Shown: positions 36,604 through 48,593, numbered from the stretch's first letter. The stretch: DNA of 64,000 bases from Amyelois transitella (GCF_032362555.1 NC_083512.1:4576001-4640000), one strand, 5' to 3'. Translations and numbers: made by a program. Notes: generated by a model from the sequence alone, not told the origin.

Positions 36604-38931
36604 TAACCTTTTGTTTTATGGTACTTAATTAAAAAATATATAGATTTTTTATTATTTTAATAAGCAGAGTTGAAGGGCACCAGTATTTGAAATTGAAATA
36701 CTACTTAACAATTTTGCTCTGTTGCAAAATCACTATAGGAATATGGTCTCATATGATATAGTACATAGGGTTAAGCTTGTATTTTTTTAGACTAAATAGA
36801 AATTTTTTTCTAGCAAGGTTTATGCTATTGTTTTGAGAGGCACAAGTTATAACAACACAACATGGACACAATTTTAAGTAGGTATAAAGTAATTTGTAAT
36901 TAATTTTAACCATACACTGCTAGACAGGCTACACTTCTACTTAAGTCTGTGTCATAGAAAAGTGTGGTGGTGTATATTCTTGGGTGATGTATGACAAGTT
37001 GGTCTATACAAAATTCTACCTTTTTTATTTTTATGAAATCACTGAGTTATGAAGAAAATTAATAAACCTAATGACAATTCATGCGCAGACGAACAATGAA
37101 TTCAAGATATATACGCATAATTTTCTAAGTGGATAAGTTTTGTTTAAAATCATCGTACGTACGTATCTTAATAGCAATATTGTTTCTATCAAAATAAAAG
37201 ATAAAGGCAAGTATTGAAATCAAAATATAGCCGAGGGCAGTCAGCAGTGAAAGGAAAGGAAACAAAGCTTGATCATTTCCTAGTGATTTCTATACTGTAG
37301 CTGTTTATTTGTTTAATAATATGACCATTTCTTACGCATATGTGTTTTACTAAATTCCAATAAGTTATGACCGCTATATCAAAAAAAGTTAAATCAAATT
37401 ATTTGAAATTTTATGATTTTTCTTAAATTTAATAAAAAAAGAAATTTTTGTATTTACATTGTTTAAGAATATGAAAAGTAAGAATTTGAAAAAATAATTG
37501 TAGGTTTGTTTGTACACGCTTATCTCCGGAACTACTAGAGGCATTTGAATGAAACATTATTATATTATTATAAGAAATAATTCAGTTTGAAATCTGTAAC
37601 ACCTGATGAAGATCCACAAAGGTTCAGCAAAACAATAATAAGTTACATACAAATTACGTGTACATCCTCAAGAGCCATTTTTAGTGAGTCATTAAAATCG
37701 AAGATCTGGAACATCTGATGCAGCACTAATATGATAGCCCAACTAAACTTTAATATGAAATATAGATTTGCCTCCTTAACAAAAGTCATTCAACCACGCG
37801 AACGAAGTCCTGAACATCGACTAGTCGTAATGTTGTAGAATAATAATTTAAAAGGAAAAGTGAATAGAATATTTTAAAAGTATTCTTAGAAACAATGAAT
37901 TATTTGCGATTCGTCAGTGTCGACACAGTGCATAAAGCGGTAGATGATATTTTAGATAAACAATAAGAAAGCACTGTGCTCTATTCACGATTTGAAACGG
38001 GCAAGGTCGACTCAAAATAAGTTATGCAATGTTTGGGAAGTTTTTATCTCCAATCACATGGTCGTCATTCAAAGTTTCCTAAATTATGCAACGTACAAAT
38101 TGAAAATGTTGGCGCTAACAGAGACCCCTGCGGCGCACCACCTTTTAATGTAATGTAACAAAAGAATAAATCAATTTGCATCTTTTTAATCGATTAGTAA
38201 TAGCCGATTCAATTTATTAAACAAGAACTATAGAATGAATTTATATAATGTATTATTTATTCATTACGAATTAAATTGTGAGAAAGGGTAGTCAAATCCG
38301 CCCAAAAAGTGCTAGTTAAACTCGCGCAAAAAGATTTCTGTACCATCATCATGTTTATTGCCAAACTGGTTTATTATACCTAACACTGCATGTTTACAAT
38401 AAACGACCAAAAATTTTTTTAAAACTTACGGTGATGTATTAAATAATAAGTTTTTTTAATTTTATTGTTTAATTTTTTAAGGTTGGGTATCCTAATAGTT
38501 TATACCGGGATTAAAGGTTAGTACCTTATGTCCTTCTCCAGACTCTTAATTTTTATTATAAAAGTTTGTATAACTTACTTTCGTATTTATAATATTACTT
38601 GAAAATATGAGTGGGCCCATGCAACTTATGTACGTATTTTTTTTTTTTGTTCACGTATTTATCTGTCATAAACATGTACGTATTTTGATTATGTAAGTTT
38701 CCTTATATTTGAACTTGTATTAACTTAAATATTTGTATCCTCCATTGACAAAGATCAATACCCAACCATGACTTTGACCGCGGCCTTGAGAACAACGATG
38801 ATAAAGAGCATCGTGATCCAGGGTTGGAAGCCAAGTGAGGTCAAATGATCCAATGAAACTGCAATCGATAAGATAAGCGACTTTGTGTTGAGTGCATTTG
38901 AAAGAATCATTCATAGTACAAATGTTTTCAA
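36604..38931. other. Intergenic with a very decayed repeat
   Basis: AT-rich. At about 37500-37830 the blocks ACGCTTATCTCCGGAACTAC and CCACGCGAACGAAGTCCTG suggest an old copy of the family at 18393-18578. Otherwise nothing is seen. Confidence 0.4.
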
Positions 38932-38943
38932 AAGTTTTCAACA

Positions 38944-39205
38944 TACATACATACATACATACCGTCACGTCTATATCCCTTGCGGGGTAGACAGAGCCAA
39001 CAGTCTTGAAAAGACTGAATGGCCACGTTCAGCTATTTGGCTTAACGATAGAATTGAGATTCAACTAGTGACAGGTTGCTAGCCCATCGCCTAAAAAAGA
39101 ATCCCAAGTTTGTAAGCCTATCCCTTAGTCGCCTTTTACGACATCCATGGGAAAGAGATGGAGTGGTCCTATTCTTTTTTGTATTGGTGCCGGGAACCAC
39201 ACGGC
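38944..39205 (-). mobile_element. SINE-like element, full length, 12-bp target duplication
   Basis: Best antisense copy: 262 bp flanked by perfect repeats AAGTTTTCAACA (38932-38943 and 39206-39217). The plus strand reads a CATA tail, CACGTCTATATCCCTTGCGG, the central blocks, then GCCGGGAACCACACGGC at the head. In sense order the head is GCCGTGTGGTTCCCGGCACC and the element ends GACGTGA plus TATG repeats. It has no open frame. A clear pol III B box is not visible, so the SINE label rests on size, structure, target duplication and the LINE-like tail. Confidence 0.9.
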
Positions 39206-39217
39206 AAGTTTTCAACA

Positions 39218-40320
39218 ACGGGCTTTTTTATTTATAAAATAATAATTCTGTGTCATTAAAATCATAAAAAACGCATGTAAATCGCAGATGAAATTCATAA
39301 TTAAGTCTTGGTAATTCAAAATCATAATGAGAATTCAAAATGACAATCACAAGAGACCGAATTTTTAGTTACAACTTTAGATTTTTTAAATATTATTTTA
39401 ATAGCTTATAAGCACGAAAGTACATTTTGAAGTTTTGCTTGTACCAAATTATATAAAAGCCATTTGCCTATACGACTGGGTTTCAATGGTTGTGATAACA
39501 AATCTGAATCGTGCTGGAGTCACATTAGCACGGCACGGTCCGGTCGGCACGGGATCAGATACCCGTAGCTCCCAGTACTATTTCATGTTATTACAGTTGC
39601 CACGCTGTTTCTGCACATAATATCTTTAGATCAGCCTCGCCTTCCTTTATCCGATGTGGACCTCTGATTCCTGTAGCAGGTTGCACTGCATGAGACGGAA
39701 GGAGCTTATATACGTTGATTCCGATGTTGCTTAGATATTAATGTATTTGTTAATATAAATGTCTGTTACCGTAAATTATTTTTTGTCTATTTATTATTTA
39801 AAGATTTTTGATTGTCAAATACGAGCAAATGAGAATGTATCCGACCAAGTACTGTAATACATTTGATAATTATATTCGGTTAATGTGGATAATATTAATT
39901 CAAGTCCTGATTTTCCTCTAATAATTTTATCCTATTTCCTCATTATATATTTTATCCTATTCCTCATATAGACATATCAAAAATGAAAGAAAGAATAGGA
40001 CAACAACCCAAAATGCAACAGACTTGGAAAGACTGAGTGGTAAAATTCTATAGACTTTAGATATGTTTCTTCCTGGTGAAGTAATTCCCGGAAAACGATG
40101 CTAATATCCATAACATTAAGTAATCTCAGGCTGCAGGCACAACTCAATTTCATAGTCATAATGTCTTAATGCAAAACCAACAGTTGTAAGCCGATTTGTA
40201 TATAAATTGAGCGCCACCTAATATGATTATTTACGAAGGTGTATTCTTGTTATATCTTTCGGTTCGACGTTTTGAATGAGAAATAGGTGTACCTAATTTA
40301 TCTTTGTACAATTATAATAC
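39218..40320. other. Intergenic, no feature recognised
   Basis: A GC-richer patch at 39500-39710 has no exon or repeat I can identify. Confidence 0.4.
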
Positions 40321-40402
40321 ACAGGTAGCACCTTATATTGCTTCAAAATTTTAGCTTCAAAGGTTCAAATTTGAAAAAGAAGCAATATAAGGCGCTACCT
40401 GT
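40321..40402. repeat. 82-bp hairpin with 24-bp arms
   Basis: Arms at 40321-40344 and 40379-40402 are inverted copies (ACAGGTAGCACCTTATATTG versus ACAGGTAGCGCCTTATATTG on the other strand), one mismatch in 24, with a 34-base loop. A TA lies beside each end, compatible with a tiny Tc1/mariner-type MITE. The size also fits a pre-microRNA hairpin, but nothing else supports that. Confidence 0.8.
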
Positions 40403-40504
40403 AAAAAAATCTAGAAAATGCTTTACTGTGATCAAAATATGCATGCTATGACCACATTTTATGGTCCACAACAGAAATCTAAATGATTATTTATATATTT
40501 ACTA

Positions 40505-40760
40505 ATTTCTGTTCACAGAAAACATCGAGATAATGATGTTAAACACAAGAAAGAAAATTACATAGAGTCTACTTATTTCAAAAGAAATCTCTTCCAGCAG
40601 ACCCGAGATAAGATGGAAAGGGTAACAGGCATGTACTCAACTCACACAACTATTTATAGACATACATAAATAAAATATTATAAAATTCATAATAATAAAA
40701 TAATGTAAATACCAAATAATAACTTACATAAAATATAAACAAAAGATACCATGTTAACAA
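40505..40760 (-). repeat. LINE 3'-UTR-like repeat, copy B
   Basis: Reverse-complement relative of 25830-26095, with AAAAGAAATCTCTTCCAGCA, GACCCGAGATAAGATGGAAA and GTAACAGGCATGTACTCAAC in the expected mirrored order, then an AT-rich stretch with CATACATAAATAAAA. Confidence 0.65.
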
Positions 40761-42810
40761 GGCTTGAAGGGGTGACAATTTTTAATTATTTTTTTAAACT
40801 GGGACTGTAACTTAGAGTCACGTTTCTCGGGAGGCAATGAGTTCTACAATCTATCAGCAGGACAGAGAAGGAGTTAGTTAAGGATTATTATTTTGATTTA
40901 TATTTAATGGACCCAGCTAGAATAAACTCCTTGTAGTATATACACAACTTTGCTACGACACGCGTGGCACCAAGCGGTGATTAATTAATTCTGTACTAAG
41001 GTACCTTAGCAACATCTTTATGTGTCTGGTTTTAACGGTCCTGGGTACTTCTTATAAGTATGAGATTCAACTACTCATCTGTCTGTTAACGGTGAAGGGA
41101 TTAACTTATTTCATAATTCTATTTGAGAGCTAATACACATTTGGGTTCATTCGGTAGGTATGTATGATAGTACTTACCTATTTTCTTTAATTTTTAGTAA
41201 TTACTCTTTGTATTTACCTACTTATTTCTTTAGCTCTGAGAAAACATTAAAGATTACCTTACGGAGGTAGACCAAGTTACTGAAATAGGTAGGTAATTTT
41301 GTAGGTACAAAATTTAAGATTTAATGTGATTGCATTCGGTTTTGATTGTATAATGCATAATATGCAAATGTTACCGTCAATACAACGTTTACAAAGTCGT
41401 ACTTAAATATAGGTAATAATTATAATTGGGTAACTAAACTAGCCTAACCAACATGAGTTAGAACCTAACAACCTGCAAATGTTACATAGATCAATGATCA
41501 ATGGGAATGCTCTTCAGAGCACAGAGGTGAAGACGCAATCCAGACTACAGACTAAGGAGGAAGAAGAAATACGAAAGCAACGGGACGACTTTAATACAGT
41601 ATTCGTAGTACATAGGTGCTACTTATTGCAATAGAAATATCGTCCAGTAAACACATGAGAGGACACATGGGAGGTCTTTTGATAATTAACAATTTCAAAA
41701 AGTTAAAATATAATGAAAATGCTTCAATTGTTATCTTTTATAATCTTGTATCGCAACTATCAAGTTTGAGACAGAATATTTCAATTTGCAGCAATGGTTT
41801 ACATCGAGTTCCTGAGCAACCACGATTGCCTTCATTAACCAGTATTATAAACCCTGGGTGGTCTATAAACCATCCAGCTCAATTAATATACTTAGGAACC
41901 GACAAGTGGAAGCATTTCATGTTAAAATGTTGGCCAAATAAGAATTTGAAAGTTTTATACACTTTTCTTTCTACGATATATTAAGTCTATGTTTTCTATC
42001 CATCTATCTTAATTATAAATATTATTTTATAAAGCACTTATTAAATAGTACCTTTTTTTAAAGTAAGTACTTACAATACTTAACATATTTAGAACCAAAA
42101 ACAACCGCCAACGTGACGTTATTATTATCTGTGCGTATTTAGACATTATTAATTACTGTGCGTGACATCCTTTGCTAACACCTTTGATGGAAGTAAACGC
42201 ACAAAAAAAACATTGAACTTAAAATTCGCTGGGAATCAAAAAAGGATTTTAAGGACAATTTTAAACTATGCTCACTATGTTTAGTGAAGAATGACCGACA
42301 CTCCAGGGCTGTATAAAAATAAGACGGGAATGGATAATGGCAGCTATTACACGGCGTAAATTCCTGTAATAGCGAAGCAATTTGCCCATGCCGCCGACCG
42401 ATGACGCCAAATGCGCATATCTATGTAAGATATCCCATAAAAGTTATTTCTGTTACATTTTCATACTTAAAGTATTGAAACAATATTGATGATCCCGTCG
42501 GTCGATCTCGTGTCCAATACGTCTCTTACAAAATGCTTCCTTAATTTGTCTGGTAGCCACCATAATTATTGCGTTTAAAATGATTATGGTGGCTGCCACA
42601 TTTATTTACTGATGGCACAGTTATTCTTAGAAATAAAACACAATTATTTAAAAATGTACTCAACGTATTTTAGTTCAAATGATAATTTTATGTCGTCAAA
42701 ATATAAACTAAAATTCGCGTAATGTATTTAATTTGTATTCTATCATGTTTTACCTGATTTATATTACTTTAAGATTTATCATCCTTATAGCCTGCTCGGG
42801 CTCCAACAAC
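40761..42810. other. Intergenic, no gene supported
   Basis: A 122-codon open frame on the plus strand (41616-41984) has mixed composition but no motif, no clear splice or promoter context and no recognised relative; it is left uncalled. A CpG-richer patch at 42300-42440 with TATAAAAAT at 42315-42323 leads to no exon. Confidence 0.4.
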
Positions 42811-42818
42811 GTTTCTGA

Positions 42819-43608
42819 TAGTGATGCAACGGAACTGGCATAACGGAAGCAGAAACGGAATCAGATGTCAAAAGTAAATCTTAACGGAAGCGGAAGCGGA
42901 AACGGAAGCGGAAACGGAAGCGTTAATACTATAAAGAAAAAGCACAATTTTGTATTTTTAAATGTTTTTTATTAAATTTGTAGTAGTACAAGTAACAAAA
43001 TTAAAAATTTTGAAATACCCACGACATAATGGTTTAAATGTACCAACCTATCTACTCTAAACGATGAAATTGGTTTCATAAAGAAATGTCTACTAAAGCG
43101 CCCCCTGATGAATTATTGACGTAAAACCTATCTAAGAATATGTAGCAATTTAATCCAAACCCATCACTGAAAACCGCATTAAAATCGGACTAGTGGTTTT
43201 GAAGATAAATGGCAACATTTGTTTGCACAAACAAACACACAAACAACCTCTCACCCCAAACGCGTTCCGTCGTGGGTAAGAATATAAATTAGTAGTCAAA
43301 ATTAAATAGCGGCAAGTTATATTTAATAAAGAGTAACTTGGCCGCTTTTTCACCTTTTAGCCTATTTCTATGTTCTTCATATATTAAACCAGCTCCGCTA
43401 AATAATTGCTCGCTGGCTACACTGCTGGGGGGAGCTGATAAGTATTGGCGAACTATTGGCAAGATATGGGGGTATTTGGGTCGCTCTCGCCCCGCATCCG
43501 TTTCGAGTTCTGTTATTAGTTTGCGGAACCAGAAGCAGAAACGGAACTGAAAAAACATGCGGAACTTCTGCGAAGCAGAAGCGGAAGCAGAGTTCTGTTG
43601 CAACACTA
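42819..43608 (-). mobile_element. hAT DNA transposon remnant, 790 bp, 8-bp target duplication
   Basis: Both ends are visible. The 8-bp direct repeat GTTTCTGA (42811-42818, 43609-43616) is the target size made by hAT elements. The terminal inverted repeats TAGTGATGCAACGGAAC (42819-42835) and TAGTGTTGCAACAGAAC (complement of 43592-43608) match at 15 of 17. The right half codes a transposase C-terminus on the minus strand. Next to both ends lie purine minisatellites built from AACGGAAGCGG-like units (42845-42924, 43505-43590). A segment at about 43130-43275 looks like a later repeat insertion. Most of the transposase is missing, so it is non-autonomous. Confidence 0.88.
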
Positions 43609-43633
43609 GTTTCTGAATAACGAACGTTGTCAT
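43289..43633 (-). pseudogene. hAT transposase C-terminal (hATC) dimerisation region
   Basis: The open frame ends with YPHILPIVRQYLSAPPSSVA, SEQLFSGAGLIYEEHRNRL and KAAKLLFIKYNL, the conserved hAT C-terminal dimerisation block (typical form: yl..pasS..sER.FS.ag.i....R..l....v..l.fl...l). The N-terminal part of the frame (SASASQKF, FQFRFCFWF) is translation of the purine minisatellite and the terminal repeat, and about 25 bases lie outside the element, so this is a fragment, not a gene. The zinc finger and the DDE catalytic region are absent. Confidence 0.85.
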
Positions 43634-44511
43634 GGCATTACTATGTTTTGTCTCGCATCTCTCTCTATGTGTCTCTCTATCTCACCGGTTAACTCTGAGG
43701 TTAAGTTAATCGGTGAAATACCGAGGAAGTCTCCATGGATAGAATTATTTTCAAAACTGCACTGCAGCATTTTCACCGGACGTCAATTTACAAATATATG
43801 TAAGAAAATCTCTTAAATCTAAATCGTAGACGAATGCACATTGTCTACATTAAAAAACATGAATGAATGTAAAACTAATTATTTCAAAACGAATTTTCGT
43901 CAAAAAAATAAAGATAATACAGTAAGTCTGCCGCGCAATTTAAGAACGCAGTAAAGAACACGAGAACAGTTTCGAGAAAAACGCGGTCAAAGTTTTAAAC
44001 TTATTTTAGGCTACCTAAAACATGTTATGCAAATTTTTTTAAAAATTGCTATACTGACTTAAAGAGCATAACTCGAAGATTACCTTGATAGTGGCGTTTG
44101 GTGTTTAAATTATTATATAGTGGATAAAATTTAATTAAAACTGTTTATGTTATGGCTTAATTAATTTTTTCATGAGACATTATTTTCATGAATGCAGTAA
44201 AATTGATCCTTACGGCATTTATGCTAAAATTCCTTTATTTACAGCACATAGGTTACGTGAATTAATGTTATTTTACATTTTGCAACACAATATATGCGCC
44301 GTAACTTTATAATATACTGCATTTATGATAGATAACATGAAAGGAAATGACTTATCACAGATTATATAGCGCAGTAATATTGCATTTACACTGCATTTAT
44401 CTTAAGTCAGTAACGCTTTCATTTTGAACTATACCAAAATAAAAAATAAAATGAACTTTACAAATTACTTTTGAAATCCTTTTATTTTATAAATCACAGA
44501 TTTTAAAACGT

Positions 44512-44880
44512 ACAATCAGTTCAAAATCTTATAAAATAAATTAAAGATCTTCTTGGTCATCAAAAAGATATCTCCGTTTGCGTAACATAATAAAATTATA
44601 ACTAATAATTAAGTATAAAATGGCACCCATTTCGAGGTTCGTAAGGTAACAATCAGTTCAAAAACTTATAAAATAAATAAAAAAACCTTCTTGGTCATCA
44701 AAAAAATATCTCCACTTGCTTAACAGAATAAAATTATAACTAATAATTAAGTATAAAATGGCACCCATTTTGAGATTCGTAAGGTAACAATCAGTTCAAA
44801 AACTTATAAAATAAATTAAAAACCTTCCTGGAACATGTCCATTTGCTTAATAAATAAAATTAATAATTCGATAAGTACGA
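44512..44880. repeat. Tandem repeat, unit about 137 bp, 2.7 copies
   Basis: Units start at 44512, 44649 and 44787 with ACAATCAGTTCAAAA and share CTTCTTGGTCATCAAAAA, AATAATTAAGTATAAAATGG and CACCCATTT. The third unit decays after about 45 bases. It lies inside the 43928-46380 element. Confidence 0.88.
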
Positions 44881-45046
44881 AATAATAACCTCTGAGGTTC
44901 AAAAGTTTGAATAATAATGTAAATGTTTCATTATAAGTTTTATTTAACAATTACTAATCATATTGAAAAAAATAAATCTATATTTAATTTAATCTATTAA
45001 ATCTCATATAAGTAATTTTTTTTATGTACTTGAGAGAGATGATTTA

Positions 45047-45850
45047 ATTCAAATTCAAAATTTTTATTCATTACTATAGGATACTATATATCGCTTAATA
45101 ATTGTCAAAACGTATGGTTTAACGACATTGGTTGACGTCAAATAAATTACTTAAAAACTAAGTTTACTGCCGCTTCCAAGGCGTCAGTGCAGAAGAAGCG
45201 GTAACAAACTGCACTGCAGCATTTTCTTCAACAACGTCAACTTCACAATATTAATTAAACTTAGAATAGAATGTGGACGAGAGAATACATTGTTCAGATT
45301 TATAAATTTATGAGATTTAATATTGAAAAAAAGAATATATATATATATATATATTATGGATTGCCAATTTTAAAAAGATTTATGTACAGAGTGTACTGAA
45401 TTTTCATTTAAGTTTAAATCAAACTACAATTAATTACGAGGTTCCTGTGCCAAGCTCAAGCCAGATGTTTTTATCATTAAGGTAATCATCAGTCCTATAA
45501 TAAGCCTTCTCACAAAGTACTTTCTTTACATACTCTTTGAATTTTCGGTTGGGCATATCAAGAACAGACTCCGGCAACCTATTATAAAATCGTATACAGT
45601 TCCCCATAAATTATTTACTGACTTTGCTAAGCCTATGAAACGGCATGACTAATTTATGTTTATTACGTAAATTTCTATCAGTTGTGGCACTAACTTTTTG
45701 AAAAAAAAGAGGTATTTTTCCTAACATACATTATAAGATCAAAAATGTACTGGGACGCTACTGTCTGTAGGTTTTTTTCTTAAAGAGTTGTCTTAACGAG
45801 TCTCTTGGTCCTAAGCCGTAAATTGCGCGAACGGCCCTTTTCACTTAATA
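45047..45850 (-). repeat. CR1/L2-like LINE 3' end, copy 1
   Basis: On the minus strand the frame ending at 45434 reads RFYNRLPESVLDMPNRKFKE and on to CEKAYYRTDDYLNDK and a stop, the typical end of a Jockey/CR1/L2-type ORF2 after the reverse transcriptase. It is followed by an AT-rich 3' UTR (with an AT microsatellite at 45335-45354) and a terminus TTTTGAATTTGAATT near 45047. A piece of the same UTR (ACTGCACTGCAGCATTTTC) also occurs at about 43757-43776. Frameshifts interrupt the upstream coding part. Confidence 0.75.
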
Positions 45851-46439
45851 GTAGACGTATATTGCTGAAGCATTAATGCAGTAAGTGATCTTAAGACATT
45901 AAACTAAATATCGTTCTAGTGATAAACAAATACATGAACGTACAATAAATGCCGTATTTGTCAGTTGCCGCGTTCATGACATGTTAAACCTAAAAACAAT
46001 TCCGACGAGCTTTTCGATAAACGCAGTATAATTGTAGTTGCTGCATGAATATTATGTGAGAGTCATTTGCTTTTACCATGGCAACATATAAAAAATGACG
46101 TTATTGGTAAATACTGCACTATTGTTGTGTTGCTAATACCATTATGAAATGTTTCTACATAATACTAAATAAGTAAGTGTTTTTACTGCAGTTATATTAT
46201 GAAAGTGAAATTAAAATGTGCTCATTACTGCATTTATGTTATAACGTATTTCCGTTTCTAAACGAGATAGAAGAAAACGGGTCTTTGATTCTTGTAGATC
46301 GCAATGTCAGCATCTCCTACATATACGACAACCATAAACGCAGTAAGTGGTACTTACTGCGTTCTTAAATTGCGCGGCAGAAGTGATATTTACACACTGT
46401 ACAAATTGTGTCAACACCATGCCAAAAATGCACAAGTAT

Positions 46440-46830
46440 TTAAGAGGCCATTTTGTCAAGTTCGTGCCACATATGCTTATCATTAATATAATCCTCCGTG
46501 CTGTAATAGGCTTTCCTACAAAGCCCATCTTTAATATACTTTTTGAATTTTCTATCATTCATTTCAAGAAGCTTTTTGGTAATTTATTATAAAATCTTAT
46601 ATAATTAATCAGAAATGATTTTCCTACCAAGTCAGCCGATGCGTTGGGATCAGCTACTTATAGGTAATTGTTCCTCAGTGATTTACTAGTGCATCCACCT
46701 ACTTTTTTGAAAGAGTCTAAGTTTTTCCTAACATGCATAATGTTATCAAATATGTATTGGGAGGGCAATGTTAAAATATTAAGGGTTTTGAAAAATTCTC
46801 AACGCGAATCTTTTTGTTTTAGACGGTAGA
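46440..46830 (-). repeat. CR1/L2-like LINE 3' end, copy 2
   Basis: The minus-strand frame ending at 46440 contains NDRKFKKYIKDGLCRKAYYS and TEDYINDKHMWHELDKMAS before the stop, clearly homologous to copy 1 but from another insertion. It abuts the right end of the terminal-inverted-repeat element, so it may have been the target of that insertion. Upstream coding is broken. Confidence 0.72.
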
Positions 46831-47047
46831 TAGCTCGAATTGAAATAGTTTGTATGTAACTAAAATAAACTAACTTAGCAGTTGTGACAATGAGATGGTA
46901 CCGAGGAAACGCTGTCGATGTATAAAATTTAAAGTTGTTCAGATAAGTCGATTTACAAAAAAATAAAAGATATATTATTATTATCGTTCCTCCCGGTCTT
47001 AATATGGGGTTTAACTTCAAATATAGAGAGACGTTTGTGAATTAGAG

Positions 47048-47168
47048 TGCAGGGCTATTCACCAATGTTGATGAGGCGTATAAGTTTTCCTCTCTTTTTT
47101 TCTATCTATACCGTCAAACAAAGAGATAGGAAGGGAGGGAATGAAAACAAATATAACACTTGTAAATG
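47048..47168. repeat. Small MITE-like repeat
   Basis: GGGCTATTCACCAATGTTGA starts the unit and its far end, read inverted, is similar (GGGTCATTTACAAGTGTT). Pyrimidine-rich arms (CCTCTCTTTTT and complement) follow. A related unit lies in the MIEN1 intron at 49504-49618. Confidence 0.45.
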
Positions 47169-47449
47169 ACCCAACCCGATGTCTTAATTATAGAACTAAT
47201 GTATAACACTTGTTGAATACATAGTAATTTATGTGTTTTTCTTGGTCCAAAAGAACAAATAAATTTGGCTGTTTATTTCTTTTTCTTAGACAATCAATGA
47301 AAATTAGACGTTTACTTGACATTGACGTTTGATTTCTTGACATAATAGGAAAGAAGAAATGAAGACGATGTTGTTTTAGTCCTATTTTATCATTTTGTTT
47401 CCAATTCGTGTAAACTTTGCTGCACAAGACAAACCTGTATAAATAAAAT

Positions 47450-47668
47450 ATGGGCAACTGGAAACTTGAAGTTGGAAGAATGGCTATGTACATGTCATTC
47501 CCTATTGTACTCTTCCACTACTTCAATCATCCTACATATTTCGAAGAATGGGTTACCAAGACTAAACGAAATATCTTCCCCCCTGAAAATGTCCACGACA
47601 GAGAAGCCATCCAGCAACTCATAAAGGATATGAGGAAAAAGCAAATTCAAAGTTTAGAAGGAGAGTAG
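47450..47668 (+). CDS. Pet100: PET100 homologue, cytochrome c oxidase assembly protein
   Basis: Single-exon 72-residue frame. PET100 is a small inner-membrane protein of mitochondria needed to assemble respiratory complex IV. The sequence shows the family pattern: a short N-terminus with KLEVGRMAMYMSFPIVLFHY (a hydrophobic segment at about 9-25 that serves as membrane anchor and targeting signal), then WFEE-type residues YFEEWVTKTKR, the family's FPPE, and a basic helical tail with KDMRKKQIQ. Length agrees with the human protein (73). ATG at 47450 is the first in frame and starts MG like other members. AATAAA is at 47733. Upstream is repeat-derived DNA and downstream are two SINEs, so it stands alone. 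Confidence 0.88.
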   Translation: MGNWKLEVGRMAMYMSFPIVLFHYFNHPTYFEEWVTKTKRNIFPPENVHDREAIQQLIKDMRKKQIQSLEGE

Positions 47669-47732
47669 TAATACTGTAAAATTAGTTTAACTTAATTAAA
47701 AATATATGTTGTGTAATGTAAATGCTTTCAGT

Positions 47733-47738
47733 AATAAA
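47733..47738 (+). terminator. Poly(A) signal of PET100
   Basis: AATAAA 65 bases after the stop, the first canonical hexamer downstream. Confidence 0.6.
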
Positions 47739-47994
47739 TAGTTTTTAACCAGAAATTATACTTTATTTTTCAACATAGTGGTATAATAAAGATGTGATGA
47801 TGTGAACTTTACATGCTGTGAAATGACTTATTTGTTTGCTTCATTGCTTTGATACATTCATTTTTAGCTTATTGATATTTCAACAAACAGACCACAATCT
47901 ATAACATCAACTTAGGACTAAATGTAGGAACCCTCAAGCTTTAAATTTTTGTATTATGCGTCTGATCCCTCTTTGGTGTATAACAATATGACAA

Positions 47995-48110
47995 CCTACA
48001 TAGTGGAGTGGTTGACTTTCTGATCCTTTCTAGTTAGGAGTTCTGGGTTTAGGGTTGTTTCCCAGCACGGTCTAAAATTTGAATGTCTTTGAATTTTTTC
48101 TTCTATTTAT
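47995..48110 (+). repeat. tRNA-derived SINE fragment
   Basis: ATAGTGGAGTGGTTGACTTT resembles an A-box region and GGTTTAGGGTTGTTTCCC a mutated B-box region, followed by AGCACGGTCTAAAATTTGAA and a TTCTTCTATTTATGT end, an arrangement I know from lepidopteran tRNA-type SINEs. Low-copy here. Confidence 0.45.
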
Positions 48111-48593
48111 GTAGATGATAAAAATATAAATTTCAAATTATAGATGATTGTGAACTATATAATTTGAGTAATTATATCGTGTGCAATCATCTATAATTTG
48201 GATTAGGGTCAATTTTGAATAATAGGATTTTTATAGTGAGTACCTAAGTAAAAAGTAACTTAGAGCAATAACATAAAAAAGTGGGTGGATGTAAACTTTG
48301 TCCATTTAAGCATTAGGTACACCAATTTGAAAGAATAACCAATAAGAAAGTGATGTTGTTGGCAAATTTTTATTTTGTAAAGGCACCATCAATAATCACG
48401 AAGAGCATCATTTTAAGCTGTGCTTGGTGCAAACATTATAAACACCATTCATTGATGGTAAGAGGTTGGATTAAACATTTAAAACCTTCCCTATAATCAA
48501 GTACTTAATTAAGTTTATTAATAACATGGATTTAATTCAACATTGTTTAAAATGTGTTTAGCCATTTAATTTTGATGAAGTTTTATTATTCAA

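Larger units (their letters stand above)
43928..46380. mobile_element. 2.45-kb element with perfect 27-bp terminal inverted repeats
   Basis: The left end starts CTGCCGCGCAATTTAAGAAC (43928-43954) and its 27 bases recur exactly inverted at 46354-46380 (28 if the next base is counted). AAGT flanks both ends (43924-43927, 46381-46384), a possible 4-bp target duplication. The ends carry repeated short motifs of the kind GCAGTAAGT and ATAAACGCAGT/ACTGCATTTATG, especially within 450 bases of the right end, like subterminal transposase-binding sites. No transposase was recognised; the interior holds a 137-bp tandem repeat and a CR1/L2-like LINE fragment. The superfamily is not assigned. Confidence 0.75.

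Noticed and set aside
41616-41984. 122-codon open frame on the plus strand
   Set aside because: No motif, no splice or poly(A) context and no family recognised; could be chance in low-stop sequence.
43924-46384. Possibility that the inverted-repeat element is a Polinton/Maverick-type giant transposon
   Set aside because: Only 2.45 kb, 4-bp rather than 6-bp flanking repeat and no polymerase, integrase or capsid-like genes.
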